64,000 nucleotides of DNA from Brevundimonas fluminis (GTDB taxonomy: Bacteria > Pseudomonadota > Alphaproteobacteria > Caulobacterales > Caulobacteraceae), in NCBI RefSeq assembly GCF_003934285.1, contig NZ_RQWJ01000003.1, positions 62,001-126,000 on the forward strand. Reading direction: 5' to 3'. The notes beneath the pieces are model-generated. The model made no database searches, was not told where the DNA came from, and saw only the letters and a list, made by a program, of their open reading frames with translations. Positions 48,519-63,250 of this stretch are shown piece after piece; position 1 is the first letter of the stretch, and every line of letters starts with the position of its first letter. A program made the translations under genes and the position numbers.

Positions 48519-49349
48519 TTACGCCATCTGTGAAGCGCGCGCACCCCTGACCGCGTCGGCCAGGCTGCGCACCTTGTCCAGAACGCGCCGGACAGGGTCG
48601 GCGTTCTCGGCCACGGCGGCCGCGCCTTCGTCGACCAGAACCGAGCCGGCCACCACGGCGTCGGCGACGCGGGCCATGCGGCCGGCGCTCTCCGGCGTGC
48701 GGATGCCGAAGCCGACCGCGACCGGCAGGCCCGAGGCGGCGCGCACGCGGGCCACGGCGGGGGCGACGACGTCGGCGTCCGCCGACTTCACGCCGGTCAC
48801 GCCGGCGACGGAGACGTAGTAGACGAAGCCCGAGGTGCGGGCGGTCACCGTCTTCAACCGGTGATCGTCGCTGGTCGGGGTGGCCAGACGGATCAGGGCG
48901 ATCCCTTCCGCGTCCAGGGCGTCGGTGAGGGGACCCGCCTCCTCGGGCGGGCAATCGACGACGATCAGGCCGTCGACGCCCGCCGCCGCCGCGTCGCGCG
49001 CGAAGGGGGCGTGGCCGTAGGTCTCGATGGGATTGAGATAGCCCATGAGGATCAGGGGGGTGTCGGCGTCGCCCTCGCGGAAGGCGCGGGCCAAATCGAG
49101 CGTGCCCTTCAGCGTCAGACCCGACTGCAGGCCTCGCGCGGCGGCCTTCTGGATGGTCGGGCCCTCGGCCATGGGATCCGAGAAGGGGAAGCCGAGTTCG
49201 ATCAGGTCGGCGCCCGCCGCGGGCAGGCCCCGCAGAATCTCCAGAGTCGCCTCGCGCGAGGGATCGCCGGCCATGACGTAGGTCACGAAGCCCGCCCTGC
49301 CCTCGGCCTTCAGCGCCGCGAAGCGCGCGTCGATGCGGGCGACGGTCAC
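48519..49349 (-). CDS. trpA: tryptophan synthase alpha subunit
   Basis: 276 residues, GTG start overlapping the previous stop by 4 bases (GTGA). TrpA cleaves indole-3-glycerol phosphate to indole and glyceraldehyde-3-phosphate. The catalytic Glu is in DLIELGFPFSDPMAEGP, which also holds the catalytic Asp; loop 6-like VYYVSVAGVTGVK and GFGIRTPESA phosphate site are present. It is separated from trpB by a small secreted protein gene, an unusual interruption. Confidence 0.96.
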   Translation of the reverse strand: MTVARIDARFAALKAEGRAGFVTYVMAGDPSREATLEILRGLPAAGADLIELGFPFSDPMAEGPTIQKAAARGLQSGLTLKGTLDLARAFREGDADTPLILMGYLNPIETYGHAPFARDAAAAGVDGLIVVDCPPEEAGPLTDALDAEGIALIRLATPTSDDHRLKTVTARTSGFVYYVSVAGVTGVKSADADVVAPAVARVRAASGLPVAVGFGIRTPESAGRMARVADAVVAGSVLVDEGAAAVAENADPVRRVLDKVRSLADAVRGARASQMA

Positions 49350-49765
49350 TGGGCGGCGGCGCCCGGGCACACGTCGCCGGGGATGGGGGCGAACGCCAGC
49401 CACGCCTGGGTGGCGGGCGCCACCGGGCGGCTCTCGTCGTAGAAGGCGACCATCTCGAGGCCGTCGCAGCCGCCGCCGGCGCGCGCGCGGGCGAAGATCA
49501 CGCCGTTCGCCTCGCCGCCGACGACCTGCCAGCCCTGGCCGGTGAAATGGCCGATGTAGGTTCCGGCGACCGGCTCGATCGCGGCGAGGTTCCCGCGCAC
49601 GCAGACGGCCTTGCCCTGGTACTGGGGGCGGGGGCCGCAGGTGTCGTCGAACTCCATGCCCGCCACCAGCGGCAGGTCGACCTCGGGAGCGGCGGTCGAC
49701 TGGGCGGCGGCGCCGCCGGCGACCAGAAGTCCGGCGCCGAGCGCCGTCAAAAAGAGAGCCCGCAT
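49346..49765 (-). CDS. small secreted protein inserted between trpB and trpA
   Basis: 139 residues with a signal peptide MRALFLTALGAGLLVAGGAAAQ and a mature domain holding four cysteines (DDTCGP, AVCVRG, GGCDG, DVCPG) that could form two disulfides. No known domain. It begins 2 bases after the trpB stop and its stop overlaps the trpA GTG by 4 bases, so its translation is needed for tight coupling of the tryptophan synthase subunits. A periplasmic protein is out of place in this operon; its role is unknown. Confidence 0.8.
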   Translation of the reverse strand: MRALFLTALGAGLLVAGGAAAQSTAAPEVDLPLVAGMEFDDTCGPRPQYQGKAVCVRGNLAAIEPVAGTYIGHFTGQGWQVVGGEANGVIFARARAGGGCDGLEMVAFYDESRPVAPATQAWLAFAPIPGDVCPGAAAQ

Positions 49766-49767
49766 CG

Positions 49768-50985
49768 TCACAACTCCACGCCCAGATGCTTCGCCACGGC
49801 GAAGATGTCCTTGTCGCCCCGCCCGCACATGTTCAGCACGACGTCGCCGCCCTTGCCAACTTCCCGTGCGATCTCGCCGACGCGGGCCAGGGCGTGCGAC
49901 GGCTCCAGCGCCGGAATGATGCCCTCCAGCTTCGAGCACAGCTGGAAGGCTTCCAGCGCCTCCTGATCGGTCGCGGCGCGGTACTCGGCGCGGCCGCTGT
50001 CGTGCAGCCAGGCGTGTTCCGGGCCGATGCCGGGATAGTCCAGACCGGCCGAGATGGAGTGACCCTCCAGGATCTGGCCGTCGTCGTCCTGAAGCAGATA
50101 GGTGCGGTTGCCGTGCAGCACGCCCGGGCGTCCGCCCTGCAGGCTGGCGGCGTGGTCTGGGCCGTCCAGACCGCGGCCCGCGGCCTCGATGCCGATCAGG
50201 CGCACCGAGGGGTCCTCGATGAAGGGGTGGAACAGGCCGATGGCGTTGGACCCGCCGCCGATGGCCGCCACGCAGGCGTCGGGCAGCTTGCCCCGCCGCG
50301 CCTGCATCTGGGCCCGCGTCTCCTTGCCGATCACGCTCTGGAAGTCGCGCACCAGCTCCGGATAGGGGTGCGGCCCGGCCGCCGTGCCGATGATGTAATA
50401 GGTGTCGGCCACGTTGGTGACCCAGTCGCGCATGGCCTCGTTCATCGCCTCCTTCAGCGTCGAGCGGCCATTGGTCACGGGGACGACTTCCGCGCCCAGC
50501 AGCTTCATGCGGAAGACGTTCGGGGCCTGACGCTCCACGTCGACCGCGCCCATGTAGACGGTGCAGGGCAGGCCGAAGCGGGCACAGACGGTGGCGGTGG
50601 CGACGCCGTGCTGGCCGGCGCCGGTTTCGGCGATGATCCGCGTCTTGCCCATGCGCATGGCCAGCAGGATCTGGCCCATGCAGTTGTTCACCTTGTGCGC
50701 GCCGGTGTGGTTCAGCTCGTCGCGCTTGAACCAGATGTCGGCGCCGCCGTGGTGGTCGGTCAGGCGCTGGGCCAGATACAGCGGGCTGGGGCGGCCGACG
50801 TAGTGCTCCAGCCACTGGTCCAGCTCGGCCTGGAAGGCGGGGTCGGCCCTGGCGGCCTCATAGGCCTCCTGCAGCTCCAGCACGGCGGGCATCAGGGTTT
50901 CGGCGACGAAGCGCCCGCCGAAGGGACCGAAACGGCCCTCGGCGTCGGGCCAGGCGTACTGGGAATTCGGAATGGGGGCGTTCAC
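49768..50985 (-). CDS. trpB: tryptophan synthase beta subunit
   Basis: 405 residues. PLP enzyme joining indole and serine. The Schiff-base lysine is in [13 protein letters not shown], the phosphate-binding Gly loop is GGGSNAIG, and the TrpB1-type start [25 protein letters not shown] plus the C-terminal LSGRGDKD-like [10 protein letters not shown] are present. It follows trpF by 11 bases. Confidence 0.97.
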   Translation of the reverse strand: MNAPIPNSQYAWPDAEGRFGPFGGRFVAETLMPAVLELQEAYEAARADPAFQAELDQWLEHYVGRPSPLYLAQRLTDHHGGADIWFKRDELNHTGAHKVNNCMGQILLAMRMGKTRIIAETGAGQHGVATATVCARFGLPCTVYMGAVDVERQAPNVFRMKLLGAEVVPVTNGRSTLKEAMNEAMRDWVTNVADTYYIIGTAAGPHPYPELVRDFQSVIGKETRAQMQARRGKLPDACVAAIGGGSNAIGLFHPFIEDPSVRLIGIEAAGRGLDGPDHAASLQGGRPGVLHGNRTYLLQDDDGQILEGHSISAGLDYPGIGPEHAWLHDSGRAEYRAATDQEALEAFQLCSKLEGIIPALEPSHALARVGEIAREVGKGGDVVLNMCGRGDKDIFAVAKHLGVEL

Positions 50986-50996
50986 GGGTCCGGCTT

Positions 50997-51635
50997 TCAG
51001 GCCTCGGCGACGGCCTTCAGGAAGGCCGCGATGCGGGCCGGCTCCTTAACACCCGGGGCGCTTTCCACGCCAGAGGAGACGTCGACCAGGGGCGCGCCCG
51101 TGACGCGGATGGCCCGCGTCACGTTGTCCGGGTCCAGTCCTCCGGCAAGGAACCACGGCCGGTCGAAGGCGCGGCCCGACAGGATCGACCAGTCGAAGGC
51201 GTGGCCGATCCCGCCGGGCAGGTCGGCGCCCTCGGGGGGCCTGGCGTCGAACATCAGATGGTCGGCGACGCCGGTCCAGGCGTCGGCGGCGGCAAGATCG
51301 GCGGCGTCGCGCACCGGCAGGGCCTTGATGAGCCGCGCCCGGGTCAGACGGCGGATTTCGACCGCCCGCTCCGGCGTCTCCGACCCGTGCAGCTGAATGA
51401 AGTCCGGGCGCAGGCTCAGCGCCAGCGTCGTCAGCAGCATGTCGTCGGGGTTCACCACCACCGACACGACCTTCGCCCGTCCCCGCGCCCGGTCGAACAG
51501 GGTCGCGGCCTCCAGCGGATCCAGATGGCGCGGGCTCCTGCCGAAGGTCACCGCGCCGACGAAGGCCGCGCCGTGATCCAGCGCGGCGTCCAGCGTCTCG
51601 GGCGTCGTCAGGCCGCAGATCTTGGCGAGGGTCAT
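50997..51635 (-). CDS. trpF: phosphoribosylanthranilate isomerase
   Basis: 212 residues of a TIM barrel. Catalytic Cys7 in KICGLTTPE and Asp in [15 protein letters not shown]; the phosphate site has [12 protein letters not shown] and [18 protein letters not shown]. Start of the trpF-trpB-(secreted)-trpA-accD-folC operon. No leader peptide or Trp codon run is seen upstream, so attenuation is not indicated. Confidence 0.96.
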   Translation of the reverse strand: MTLAKICGLTTPETLDAALDHGAAFVGAVTFGRSPRHLDPLEAATLFDRARGRAKVVSVVVNPDDMLLTTLALSLRPDFIQLHGSETPERAVEIRRLTRARLIKALPVRDAADLAAADAWTGVADHLMFDARPPEGADLPGGIGHAFDWSILSGRAFDRPWFLAGGLDPDNVTRAIRVTGAPLVDVSSGVESAPGVKEPARIAAFLKAVAEA

Positions 51636-51666
51636 CCGTCGCTGGTGCGGCGGCGCGCGCCCGGGG

Positions 51667-52878
51667 TCAAGGGCGGTAAAGGTCCGCGTCCGGATCGACC
51701 CGTCCCCGGATCGCCGCGCCGACGATCTCGGACGCGATGACCGAATAGGTGATGCCGTTGCCGCCGAAGCCCATGACGGCGAAGGCGTGGTCCATGTCCG
51801 GCACGGGGCCGATCGACGGCAGACCGGTGGCGCTTTCGCCGAATGCGCCCGCCCAGCTGTGGTCGATCTCGAAGTCGACCATGGGCAACAGCGCCTTCAG
51901 CTTGCGGGCGATGCGGCCGGTCTTGGCCCTGAGCTTCGGCATCGAGGCGTGCGCGGTGGGGCCGTCCTCGTCCTCGCCGCCGACGATCAGGCGGCCGTCG
52001 CGGGCCATGCGGAAATAGAGGTACGGGTCCGACGCCTCCCACACCAGCATGTCGCGCAGCCAGTCGGGGCAGGGCGTGCGCGGCCTGGTCGCCAGCGCCC
52101 ATGTGGAGATCACCTTCGCGCCGGGCGTCGGCACGCCCTTGGGGAACTCGTAGCCGCAGCAGAAGACGACGTGCTTCGCCCGCACGGCGTGACCGACGTC
52201 GGTCAGCAGGGTGACGCCGTCGGGGTCGGACGCGGCGTCCAGCACCTCGACCGGGGAGAAGACGCGGGCGTCGGCGTCGTGGGCGCGGCGCAGCAGACCG
52301 GCGGCCAGACGGGCGGGGTCGGCGCGGGCGGACCCGTCCGACAGGATCGCGCCGGTGCGGTCGATGCCGTAGTCTTCGCGCAGAGTCGCGGCGGGGACGA
52401 AGGCGCTCTCCAGCCCCATCGCCGCGCGCGCGTTTGCCTCGGCTTCCAGGGCGCGGCAGCCGTGCTCGTCGCCGGCCAGATACAGGGTCCGGCTGGGCCT
52501 GAGGCCGCAGGGGATGCGCTCGCGGCGGACGATGTCCATCAGGTGGTCGACGGCGCTGCGGGAGCGGGCGTAGGCGCGCCGGGCGTTCGCCGGCCCGATC
52601 TTCTTCGACAGCTCGACCAGCGGCAGGTCGATCTCCCACTGCAGCAGGGCGGTCGAGGCTATGGTGGAGCCCATCAGCGGCGGGCGACGGTCCAGCACGG
52701 CCACGCTGAACTCCGTCGCCAGCCCGTGCGCCATGAAGGCGCCTGAGATGCCCGCTCCGACCACGACGACGTCCACGCTGATCGCCTGGGTCAGAGGTCG
52801 GGTCGGCACGCCCAGACCCGGGCCGTGCGCCCACAGCGAGGCGCCGGTGCGGAGATCGCGTTCGTGGGTGGCGGACAT
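51667..52878 (-). CDS. FAD-dependent oxidoreductase (DAO family)
   Basis: 403 residues. An N-terminal dinucleotide-binding fold VDVVVVGAGISGAFMAHGL (residues about 36-54) is followed by a D-amino-acid-oxidase/glycine-oxidase-type substrate domain with the STIASTALLQWEID segment and a C-terminal GESATGLPSIGPVPD plus MGFGGNGITYSVIAS, as in glycerol-3-phosphate or amino acid oxidases and the gamma-glutamylputrescine oxidoreductase-like group. No N-terminal signal. It is 31 bases from trpF on the same strand. The substrate is unknown. Confidence 0.87.
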   Translation of the reverse strand: MSATHERDLRTGASLWAHGPGLGVPTRPLTQAISVDVVVVGAGISGAFMAHGLATEFSVAVLDRRPPLMGSTIASTALLQWEIDLPLVELSKKIGPANARRAYARSRSAVDHLMDIVRRERIPCGLRPSRTLYLAGDEHGCRALEAEANARAAMGLESAFVPAATLREDYGIDRTGAILSDGSARADPARLAAGLLRRAHDADARVFSPVEVLDAASDPDGVTLLTDVGHAVRAKHVVFCCGYEFPKGVPTPGAKVISTWALATRPRTPCPDWLRDMLVWEASDPYLYFRMARDGRLIVGGEDEDGPTAHASMPKLRAKTGRIARKLKALLPMVDFEIDHSWAGAFGESATGLPSIGPVPDMDHAFAVMGFGGNGITYSVIASEIVGAAIRGRVDPDADLYRP

Positions 52879-52909
52879 GCGGGCTCCGTCGAAGCGAAGC
52901 CATAAGCCG

Positions 52910-53650
52910 TCACCCTGTGTCGGGTTCCCGAAACACGAGATCGACCTCCGCGGGCCCCAGCAGGCGCCAGTCCCCGGGCGCGAGGTCGACGGGGATCGTC
53001 AGGGCGCCCACCCGCTCGCGGTGCAGGGCCTCCACATGGTTGCCGGCGGCGGCGAACATGCGGCGGACCTGATGATAGCGGCCCTCGTGCACCGTCAGGC
53101 GCGCCTCGGTGGGCGAGATCACCTCCAGCGCGGCGGGCGCCAGCGGCTTGTCCTCGCCCTCGAGGATCAGATCGCCCGAGGCGAAAAGCGCCCCTTCATG
53201 ACCCTCCAGCGGCCTGGCCAGGGTCGCGCGATAGACCTTTGCCACGTGGCGGCGCGGGCTGATGATCCGGTGCAGCAGGTCGCCGTCGTCGGTCAGCAGC
53301 AGGAGACCGGACGTCTGCTTGTCCAGCCGGCCCACGGCCGAGATGGCGGGGTCGCGGCGACGCCAGCGCGAGGGCAGCACGTCGTAGACCAAGGCCCCGT
53401 CCTCCTTGTGCGAACAGGTCATGCCCAGCGGCTTGTTCAGCAGGATCACCAGCCCGGGCGGCGGATCGACCGGCCGTCCGTCCACCGTCATGCGGTCGGG
53501 CAAATCGGGCGTCGGAGCGATCCTCTGAGAGGCGTCGGTCAGGTCCCGGCCGTCGAGGGTGATCCCGCCGACCTTCGCCAGCTTTGCGATCTCCTGCCGG
53601 GATCCATAGCCCATGCCGCCGAGCAGACGGTCGAGGCGGACGGGCTTCAT
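52910..53650 (-). CDS. 16S rRNA pseudouridine synthase RsuA family
   Basis: 246 residues. An S4 RNA-binding domain (RLDRLLGGMGYGSRQEIAKLAK with RDLTDAS) precedes the synthase domain with catalytic Asp in AVGRLDKQTSGLLLLT and the HEGRYHQVRRMFAA motif. RsuA makes pseudouridine 516 in E. coli 16S rRNA; the RluB/E/F relatives are similar, so the exact position is inferred. It overlaps rsmC by 4 bases (ATGA). Confidence 0.9.
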   Translation of the reverse strand: MKPVRLDRLLGGMGYGSRQEIAKLAKVGGITLDGRDLTDASQRIAPTPDLPDRMTVDGRPVDPPPGLVILLNKPLGMTCSHKEDGALVYDVLPSRWRRRDPAISAVGRLDKQTSGLLLLTDDGDLLHRIISPRRHVAKVYRATLARPLEGHEGALFASGDLILEGEDKPLAPAALEVISPTEARLTVHEGRYHQVRRMFAAAGNHVEALHRERVGALTIPVDLAPGDWRLLGPAEVDLVFREPDTG

Positions 53651-54546
53651 TTCACGGCCTCGAAGATCTTGTAGCCGGCGCTCTCCTCGACGACGCGGAC
53701 GCGGCGGAAGGCTTCGTTCAGGTCGGCCTCGTAGGGCAGGTGACGGTTGGCGACCATCCACAGGGCCCCGCCCTTCTTCAGCATCCCGGCGGCCTTGCGC
53801 ACGAACGCCTGTCCGAGGCGACGATCCTCCTGCCCGCCGTCGTGGAAGGGCGGGTTCATGACCACGAAGTCGAGGTCGCCGGAGGCTGGCAGGGTCCGCG
53901 CGTCGGCCCAGTCGAACGACGCGCGGGAGTCGGTCACGTTCAGGCGGGCGGCCTCCACAGCGCGGCGGTCGAGGTCGACGCCGGTCATCCGCGTCACGGC
54001 GGTGGACGTCAGCACGGCTTCCGACAGAACTCCGACCCCGCAGCCCAGGTCGGCCCCCGCGCCCTTCATCGGAGGCAGCAGGGCGGCCAGCATCGCGGTC
54101 CCGGCGTCGATCCGGTCCCAGGCGAAGACACCGGGCCGCGACCACAGGCCCGTCTCGTGCACCTGACGCGGGGCGCCGGCCTCGATCGCCTCGCCCAAGC
54201 CGGTCAGGCGGCCGTGCACGGTCGCGCGGCAGCGGCGATGGTGCGCCTTGGGCTCGTCCACCACCGTCAGGCCGAAGGCCTCCAGCTCCTTCTTCAGGCG
54301 CGAGCCGCCCTTGTCCTTGAGGGCCATGGCGTCGATGCGGCCGCCGGGCTTCAGCGCGCGCAGGGCGTGGGCCAGCACCGCGCGGCGTTCCAGCGCCCCG
54401 GGCGGGGCGTAGATGACCGCCGCCTCGGCCGAGCCGGGGGCGACGTCCTCCAGCGCCGCCGATCCGGGGATCAGGGGCGAGGTCTGGATCGCTTCGGCGG
54501 GCGGGTCGAAGACCGCCGGGGGGCGGCCGTAAAGCAGCACGGTCAT
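53647..54546 (-). CDS. 16S rRNA (guanine-N2) methyltransferase, RsmC-like
   Basis: 299 residues. Two methyltransferase-like halves as in RsmC: a degenerate N-terminal fold and a C-terminal catalytic one with GADLGCGVGVLSEAV and the N2-guanine methylase motif VMNPPFHDG. In E. coli it modifies G1207 of 16S rRNA. The start MTVLLYGRPPAVFDPP is chosen over a longer ATG at 54621, because homology begins there. Its coupling with an RsuA-type synthase gene makes a two-gene rRNA modification operon, divergent from recQ. Confidence 0.88.
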   Translation of the reverse strand: MTVLLYGRPPAVFDPPAEAIQTSPLIPGSAALEDVAPGSAEAAVIYAPPGALERRAVLAHALRALKPGGRIDAMALKDKGGSRLKKELEAFGLTVVDEPKAHHRRCRATVHGRLTGLGEAIEAGAPRQVHETGLWSRPGVFAWDRIDAGTAMLAALLPPMKGAGADLGCGVGVLSEAVLTSTAVTRMTGVDLDRRAVEAARLNVTDSRASFDWADARTLPASGDLDFVVMNPPFHDGGQEDRRLGQAFVRKAAGMLKKGGALWMVANRHLPYEADLNEAFRRVRVVEESAGYKIFEAVK

Positions 54547-54596
54547 CCCCGGCTCAATCCACGGGATCGACGGCGAAATCAAATGTCGCGCATGAC

Positions 54597-59025
<4,429 letters not shown>

Positions 59026-59127
59026 CCCGCGGCCGGGAGCCGCACGGCTCGAAGAACGACAATACGCGAGCTTGTGCGTTCGCGCATTCCGTGCAAGGTC
59101 TCTACCCGCTTGGGGTGAGGGTCGGAC

Positions 59128-60560
59128 ATGCGGGCGATCTTGGGGCTGTTGGCGTGCGGGCTGGTGCTGGGCGGCTGCGCCAGTTGGAAAGAGGCTTTCC
59201 GGGGCGCGGAGACGATCAAGATCTGGGACGCGCGCGTCGTCGGGGGAGACGACACCCCCCTCTCTCGCGTCATGCCGTCGCGCTGAGCGACGCCCAGGCG
59301 CTGGTCGGCGTCTCACAAACGGGATCGAGCAACCTCGCATTCGTTTGGCGCAGGGACGGCAGGAGCCCCGACCATGCCGCCTGCCAGGGCGAGGCCCCGG
59401 CCGCCGCCTGCCGCCAGCCCCGATGGACATACAGCCTGGAAATGGTGACGGGCGCCGACGGCGCCCGTCCGACGGCTCCGGGCCGGCAGGCCGTCACTCT
59501 GGTCCATGACCGCAACGTCGTCCTCGTCGAGCCCTTGAACAGGGACGTCTACCAGCGGTTGGTGGTCGAGCACGTGCGCGAACGGGTGGCCCAGATCGAC
59601 CATCTCTGTCTCGGCTATTTCTCGGGGCTCGAGCGCCTGGCCAGCGGGTCGAACGCGACCCGCGACGGCATCGGCGTGCTGGCCAACTACGGCTCCATCC
59701 TGCTTGCCCTGTCGGAAAGCGCGACGAAACCTCTCGCCATACTGGCGGGCACGCGGGCGGCGCTGGACGGCGGCCTGACGGCGGCGGAAACCCTGCTGCT
59801 GCTCAATCCGGCGCCGATGCAGACCTACAGACTGGTGAAGGCGAGCCAGGAAAAGGCGCTCGCCGAGGCGCGGATCGAGGGCTTCACGCGCTACACCGAC
59901 GCGGCGGCCTTCATCGAGGGCTACGCCTATGATTGCACGCCGCTGGGGATCCGCCGGATCATCAGTGAGACGATCGAAGAGGAGGTGCGCCGGATCGATC
60001 CGGCGGCGACGTCCGGCGCCGGGCAGGTTCTTCTGAACCAGATGGTGGTCGCGGTGAATTCCGACGAGGACGCCCGTAACGCCTATGGAGGGGCGCCTCT
60101 GGCCACGCTCACTTCCCAGGACGCCGCCTATCTGGCGCTGCTGCTTGAGCAATGGGAGTGCACGGAGGCCACCTGCCTGAGCCAGGCCGTCCTCCTCGCG
60201 AACGCCCCCGCCACCCTGAAGCCGCCGCTGACCCCGCCGGCCGGCGACGCGCGAGGAGCGTGGACGTTGTCGCCCCAGAGCCGGGCGCAGTTGCGGCAGC
60301 TTCTGGGCGCGCTCGCCGTGGTCCAACCCTCCTTCCCGACGCTGAAGGCCGAGACGCTCACGAGGATCACACCGCCGGCGACCGAAACGCCCGCTTCCGA
60401 GGAAGATCAGACCGCAGGCGAAGCGCGCGAGCCGGACGCCGACGACCCGGGCGGGACCGGTGAAACGAATTCCGGGACCCCCGAGGACGGCGCGAGGGAA
60501 GCGGACGCCGACACATCCGGCGGCCAGGTCGGTGAGGGCGACGATCCCGACGAGTCCTGA
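59128..60560 (+). pseudogene. lipoprotein gene interrupted by a frameshift at a C tract
   Basis: The 5' part, from ATG 59128, encodes a 52-residue lipoprotein start: MRAILGLLACGLVLGGC (lipobox LGGC at 14-17) then WKEAFRGAETIKIWDARVVGGDDT, ending at a TGA (59284-59286). The reading frame that continues with clear coding character is the next one (LSDAQALVGVSQTGSSNLAF onward) up to 60560, but it has no upstream start before an ATG at 59442. One added C in the six-C run at 59255-59260 fuses both into a single 477-residue lipoprotein. The mature part has a long helical region (YQRLVVEHVRERVAQIDHL) and an acidic C-terminal tail rich in Asp/Glu. No domain is recognised. It could be a sequencing error, a decayed gene or phase-variable. 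Confidence 0.7.
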
Positions 60561-60596
60561 GAGACGGGCGCCCCCCGACCCAGCCGCTGACCGGCG

Positions 60597-61079
60597 TCAG
60601 CTGCGGTTCGACGCGAGGAAGTCTTCAAGCCGCGGCCAGGCCCGGCCGGTCGGGATCTCGCCGTCGCAGGCCACCACCTTGAGGAAGGCCATGTTGGTGT
60701 CCGGCGGCACGGCCAGCCACGTCGAATCCGGCTCGTCCCACGCGTCGAGCTCGGCGCCGTCGCCGCCGTATTCCTCGGTCCGGACAACGCGCCACTGATT
60801 GTTCTCGCAGTGGAACTGGTAGGTCTCGACGGCGTGCTCCCGGTCGGCGGAGGACGTCGGATTGCGGGGCGCCCGGGCCATCCGGACCTGCTTCACGCCA
60901 TCCCGGTCCGCGAGGCCGCCGACGTCGGCCAGGTAGACGTACGCGCTGGTCCGCGACAGCGTGCGCCAGGACGCCGCCCCCGCCACCGTCGGTTCCGTCG
61001 TCAGCACTTCTTCCTGCGCCATGGCCACGCCCGGCGCGACGATGCACGCGCCGAGGATCATCAAGCCCCAAAGCTTCAT
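60597..61079 (-). CDS. secreted hypothetical protein, surface-adhesin-E-like
   Basis: 160 residues with a signal peptide MKLWGLMILGACIVAPGVAMA. The mature part has SWRTLSRTSAYVYLADV, then YQFHCENNQWRVVRTEEYG with two cysteines (HCEN and VACDG), a pattern similar to the small surface-adhesin protein E fold, though I am not certain. It lies between the frameshifted lipoprotein gene (convergent) and the divergent hydrolase gene; no operon partner. Confidence 0.72.
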   Translation of the reverse strand: MKLWGLMILGACIVAPGVAMAQEEVLTTEPTVAGAASWRTLSRTSAYVYLADVGGLADRDGVKQVRMARAPRNPTSSADREHAVETYQFHCENNQWRVVRTEEYGGDGAELDAWDEPDSTWLAVPPDTNMAFLKVVACDGEIPTGRAWPRLEDFLASNRS

Positions 61080-61180
61080 GTCGTCCTCCCAGAACAGCCC
61101 GACTCCATGATCCGCGTTCGGTCAGGATTGGCAAGCCCCGGCGCCCCGACTTCGCCGCATGACGGCGGCAGCATCGATCC

Positions 61181-62044
61181 ATGTTCGCCCGACTGATCTC
61201 CCTGTTCGCCGCCCTGGTCCTGACCCTGCCTGCCGCGGGGCTCGCGCAGGCCCAGTCGTTCCGGTCGGACCGCATCACGGTCGAGGCCCGCGGACGCGGA
61301 CCGGATGTGGTGCTGATCCCCGGCCTGGCTTCGACGCCGGTGATCTGGAACCGACTGGCCGACCGGCTGGACGACGACCACCGGGTGCATCTGGTCTCGG
61401 TGCGCGGCTTCGGCACGCTGCCGGCTGCGGCCAACGGCTCGGGGCCTCTGGTCGGCCCGGTGTCGCAGGAGGTGCTGCGCTACATCCGCTCGCAGGGCCT
61501 GCGCGCGCCGGCGGTGATCGGCCATTCCATGGGCGGGCTGGTGGCGCTGAGGGTCGCCGCCGATGGCGGACGCCAGATCGGCCGCGTCATGGTGGTGGAC
61601 GCCTCGCCCTTCTTCCCCGGACTGGTCAACGGCGCGACGTCGACGCGGGACGTCGAGCCCCTGGCCCGGGTGGCCTATCAGACGGTGCTGCTGCTGGGCG
61701 ACGAGGCCCTCAGGCAGGGCGCGCTGGGCGGCACGTCCGACGCCGTCATGACCGGAATGGGCTGGCAAGGCGGCGACCGCCGCGTGCTGGCGCAGGGGCT
61801 GTACGAGGTGATGACGCTGGACATGCGGCACCGGCTGGACGAGCTCACGGCGCCGGTGACGGTGGCCTATGGCTGGAGCCGGCTGGAGGACTCGCCGCGT
61901 CGCGATCTGGAGCGCCGCCTGCGTCCCGCCTTCCGCGGACTGCGCACGCCGCTGACGCTGGAGCCGATAGAGGGCGCCGAGCACATGGTGATGATCGACC
62001 AGCCGCGGCGGTTCGAGGCGGCGGTTCTCAGGTTCCTGCGCTAG
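61181..62044 (+). CDS. secreted alpha/beta hydrolase
   Basis: 287 residues. Signal peptide [20 protein letters not shown] with cleavage near GLAQA-Q. The fold is alpha/beta hydrolase: [19 protein letters not shown] (oxyanion), nucleophile in [14 protein letters not shown], and the His in [12 protein letters not shown]. It resembles periplasmic lipase-like or haloperoxidase-like hydrolases; substrate unknown. Its 3' end overlaps the recF stop by 4 bases (convergent). Confidence 0.9.
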   Translation: MFARLISLFAALVLTLPAAGLAQAQSFRSDRITVEARGRGPDVVLIPGLASTPVIWNRLADRLDDDHRVHLVSVRGFGTLPAAANGSGPLVGPVSQEVLRYIRSQGLRAPAVIGHSMGGLVALRVAADGGRQIGRVMVVDASPFFPGLVNGATSTRDVEPLARVAYQTVLLLGDEALRQGALGGTSDAVMTGMGWQGGDRRVLAQGLYEVMTLDMRHRLDELTAPVTVAYGWSRLEDSPRRDLERRLRPAFRGLRTPLTLEPIEGAEHMVMIDQPRRFEAAVLRFLR

Positions 62045-63204
62045 GTCTCCGGGATCAGGGCCCCGCCCTCGACCCGGATGAAGCCGGCACGGCCGCGCAA
62101 GGGGGCGAAGAGCTCGGGCTCGGTTCCCGTCATGAAGGCCTGCAGTCCGAGCGCCTCGACCTCATCGAACAATGCGGCGCGGCGGGCGGCGTCGAGGTGG
62201 GCGGGCGCCTCGTCCAGCAGCAGCAGGGGCGTTCCGGCCCGGGGCTTCGCCGCGTCCGGAATGAGGAGGGAACCGGTCAGTCGGTTGAGCTGGGCCAGGA
62301 CCAGATTCAACACGAGCGCCTTCTGCTCGCCGGAGGAGCCCTCGGCGGCGGGGCGATTCTTCTCGCGGTGCAGCGCCGTCAGGTCGGAGCGGTGCGGGCC
62401 GAACAGGCTGCGGCCGGCGGCGGCGTCGCGGGCACGGGAGCGCGACAGACCCTCGCGGATCGAGGCGGCGATGGCCTCGGCGTCGGCGCCCTCGGCGGCC
62501 ATGGTCTCGGCCTCTCCGGTCAGGCCCAGGTCGGCCTGGGGGAAGGGGCGGTCGCCCCGCGCGTCGATGGCGGTCTGCAGGTCCCTCCGCGCGCCGGCCC
62601 GGGCGAGGGCGGCGGCCGCGCCCGACTGGCCCAGCCGGCTCTCCAGAGCGTCCAGCCACAGCGGGTCGGCGGCGCGCCCCTCGGCTCCGTCGACGAGCAG
62701 GCGCAGCCGCTCGCGCAGGGCCTTCTCATAGGCGGCGACGTGGGCGGCGTGGTCCGGGTCCGCGGCGAACACCAGACGGTCGAAGAATTTCAGCCGCTCG
62801 GCGCGCGCGTCCGAGAACAGCCGATCCTGCTCCGGCGTCGCCCAGACGGGGCGCAGCCAGTCCAGCAGTCGGCCGGGCGGGGCGGTCTCGCCGTCGATGC
62901 GCACCGTGCGCCGGGCGCCGCCGGCGGACTGGACGCCCGTCCCCAGTCTCACCTCGTCGCCGTCGACGGTCAGGACCGCCGCCACGGCCCAGGCCCGGCC
63001 CGACCGCTCGCCCGGCTCGCGCCGCCCCATCTCCGGCGCGGTCGCCCCGCGCAGGCCCCGGCCCGGCGTGAACAGGCTCAGCGCCTCCAGCACATTGGTC
63101 TTCCCCGCCCCGTTGGCCCCGTGCAGCACGGTGATCGCGCGGTCGGGTTCCAGCCGCGCGGCGGCGTAGGAGCGGAAGTCGGTGAGGGTGAGGGCGGTGA
63201 TCAA
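62041..63204 (-). CDS. recF: DNA replication and repair protein RecF
   Basis: 387 residues. SMC-like ATPase that helps RecOR load RecA at gaps. Walker [16 protein letters not shown] (about 29-43), the N-terminal [17 protein letters not shown], Walker [13 protein letters not shown] and the signature region [15 protein letters not shown] (with SS-GEQK) are present. It follows dnaN on the same strand with the GIY-YIG gene between them, instead of the usual tight dnaN-recF junction. Confidence 0.95.
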   Translation of the reverse strand: MITALTLTDFRSYAAARLEPDRAITVLHGANGAGKTNVLEALSLFTPGRGLRGATAPEMGRREPGERSGRAWAVAAVLTVDGDEVRLGTGVQSAGGARRTVRIDGETAPPGRLLDWLRPVWATPEQDRLFSDARAERLKFFDRLVFAADPDHAAHVAAYEKALRERLRLLVDGAEGRAADPLWLDALESRLGQSGAAAALARAGARRDLQTAIDARGDRPFPQADLGLTGEAETMAAEGADAEAIAASIREGLSRSRARDAAAGRSLFGPHRSDLTALHREKNRPAAEGSSGEQKALVLNLVLAQLNRLTGSLLIPDAAKPRAGTPLLLLDEAPAHLDAARRAALFDEVEALGLQAFMTGTEPELFAPLRGRAGFIRVEGGALIPET

Positions 63205-63250
63205 GCGCCCGGTTTAGCGGGGCTGGCCTGCTCCCGCCATGCCGACGACG

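Noticed and set aside
59026..59060. Hairpin GAGCC-GCAC-GGCTC after gyrB as a terminator
   Set aside because: Only five base pairs and no T tract.
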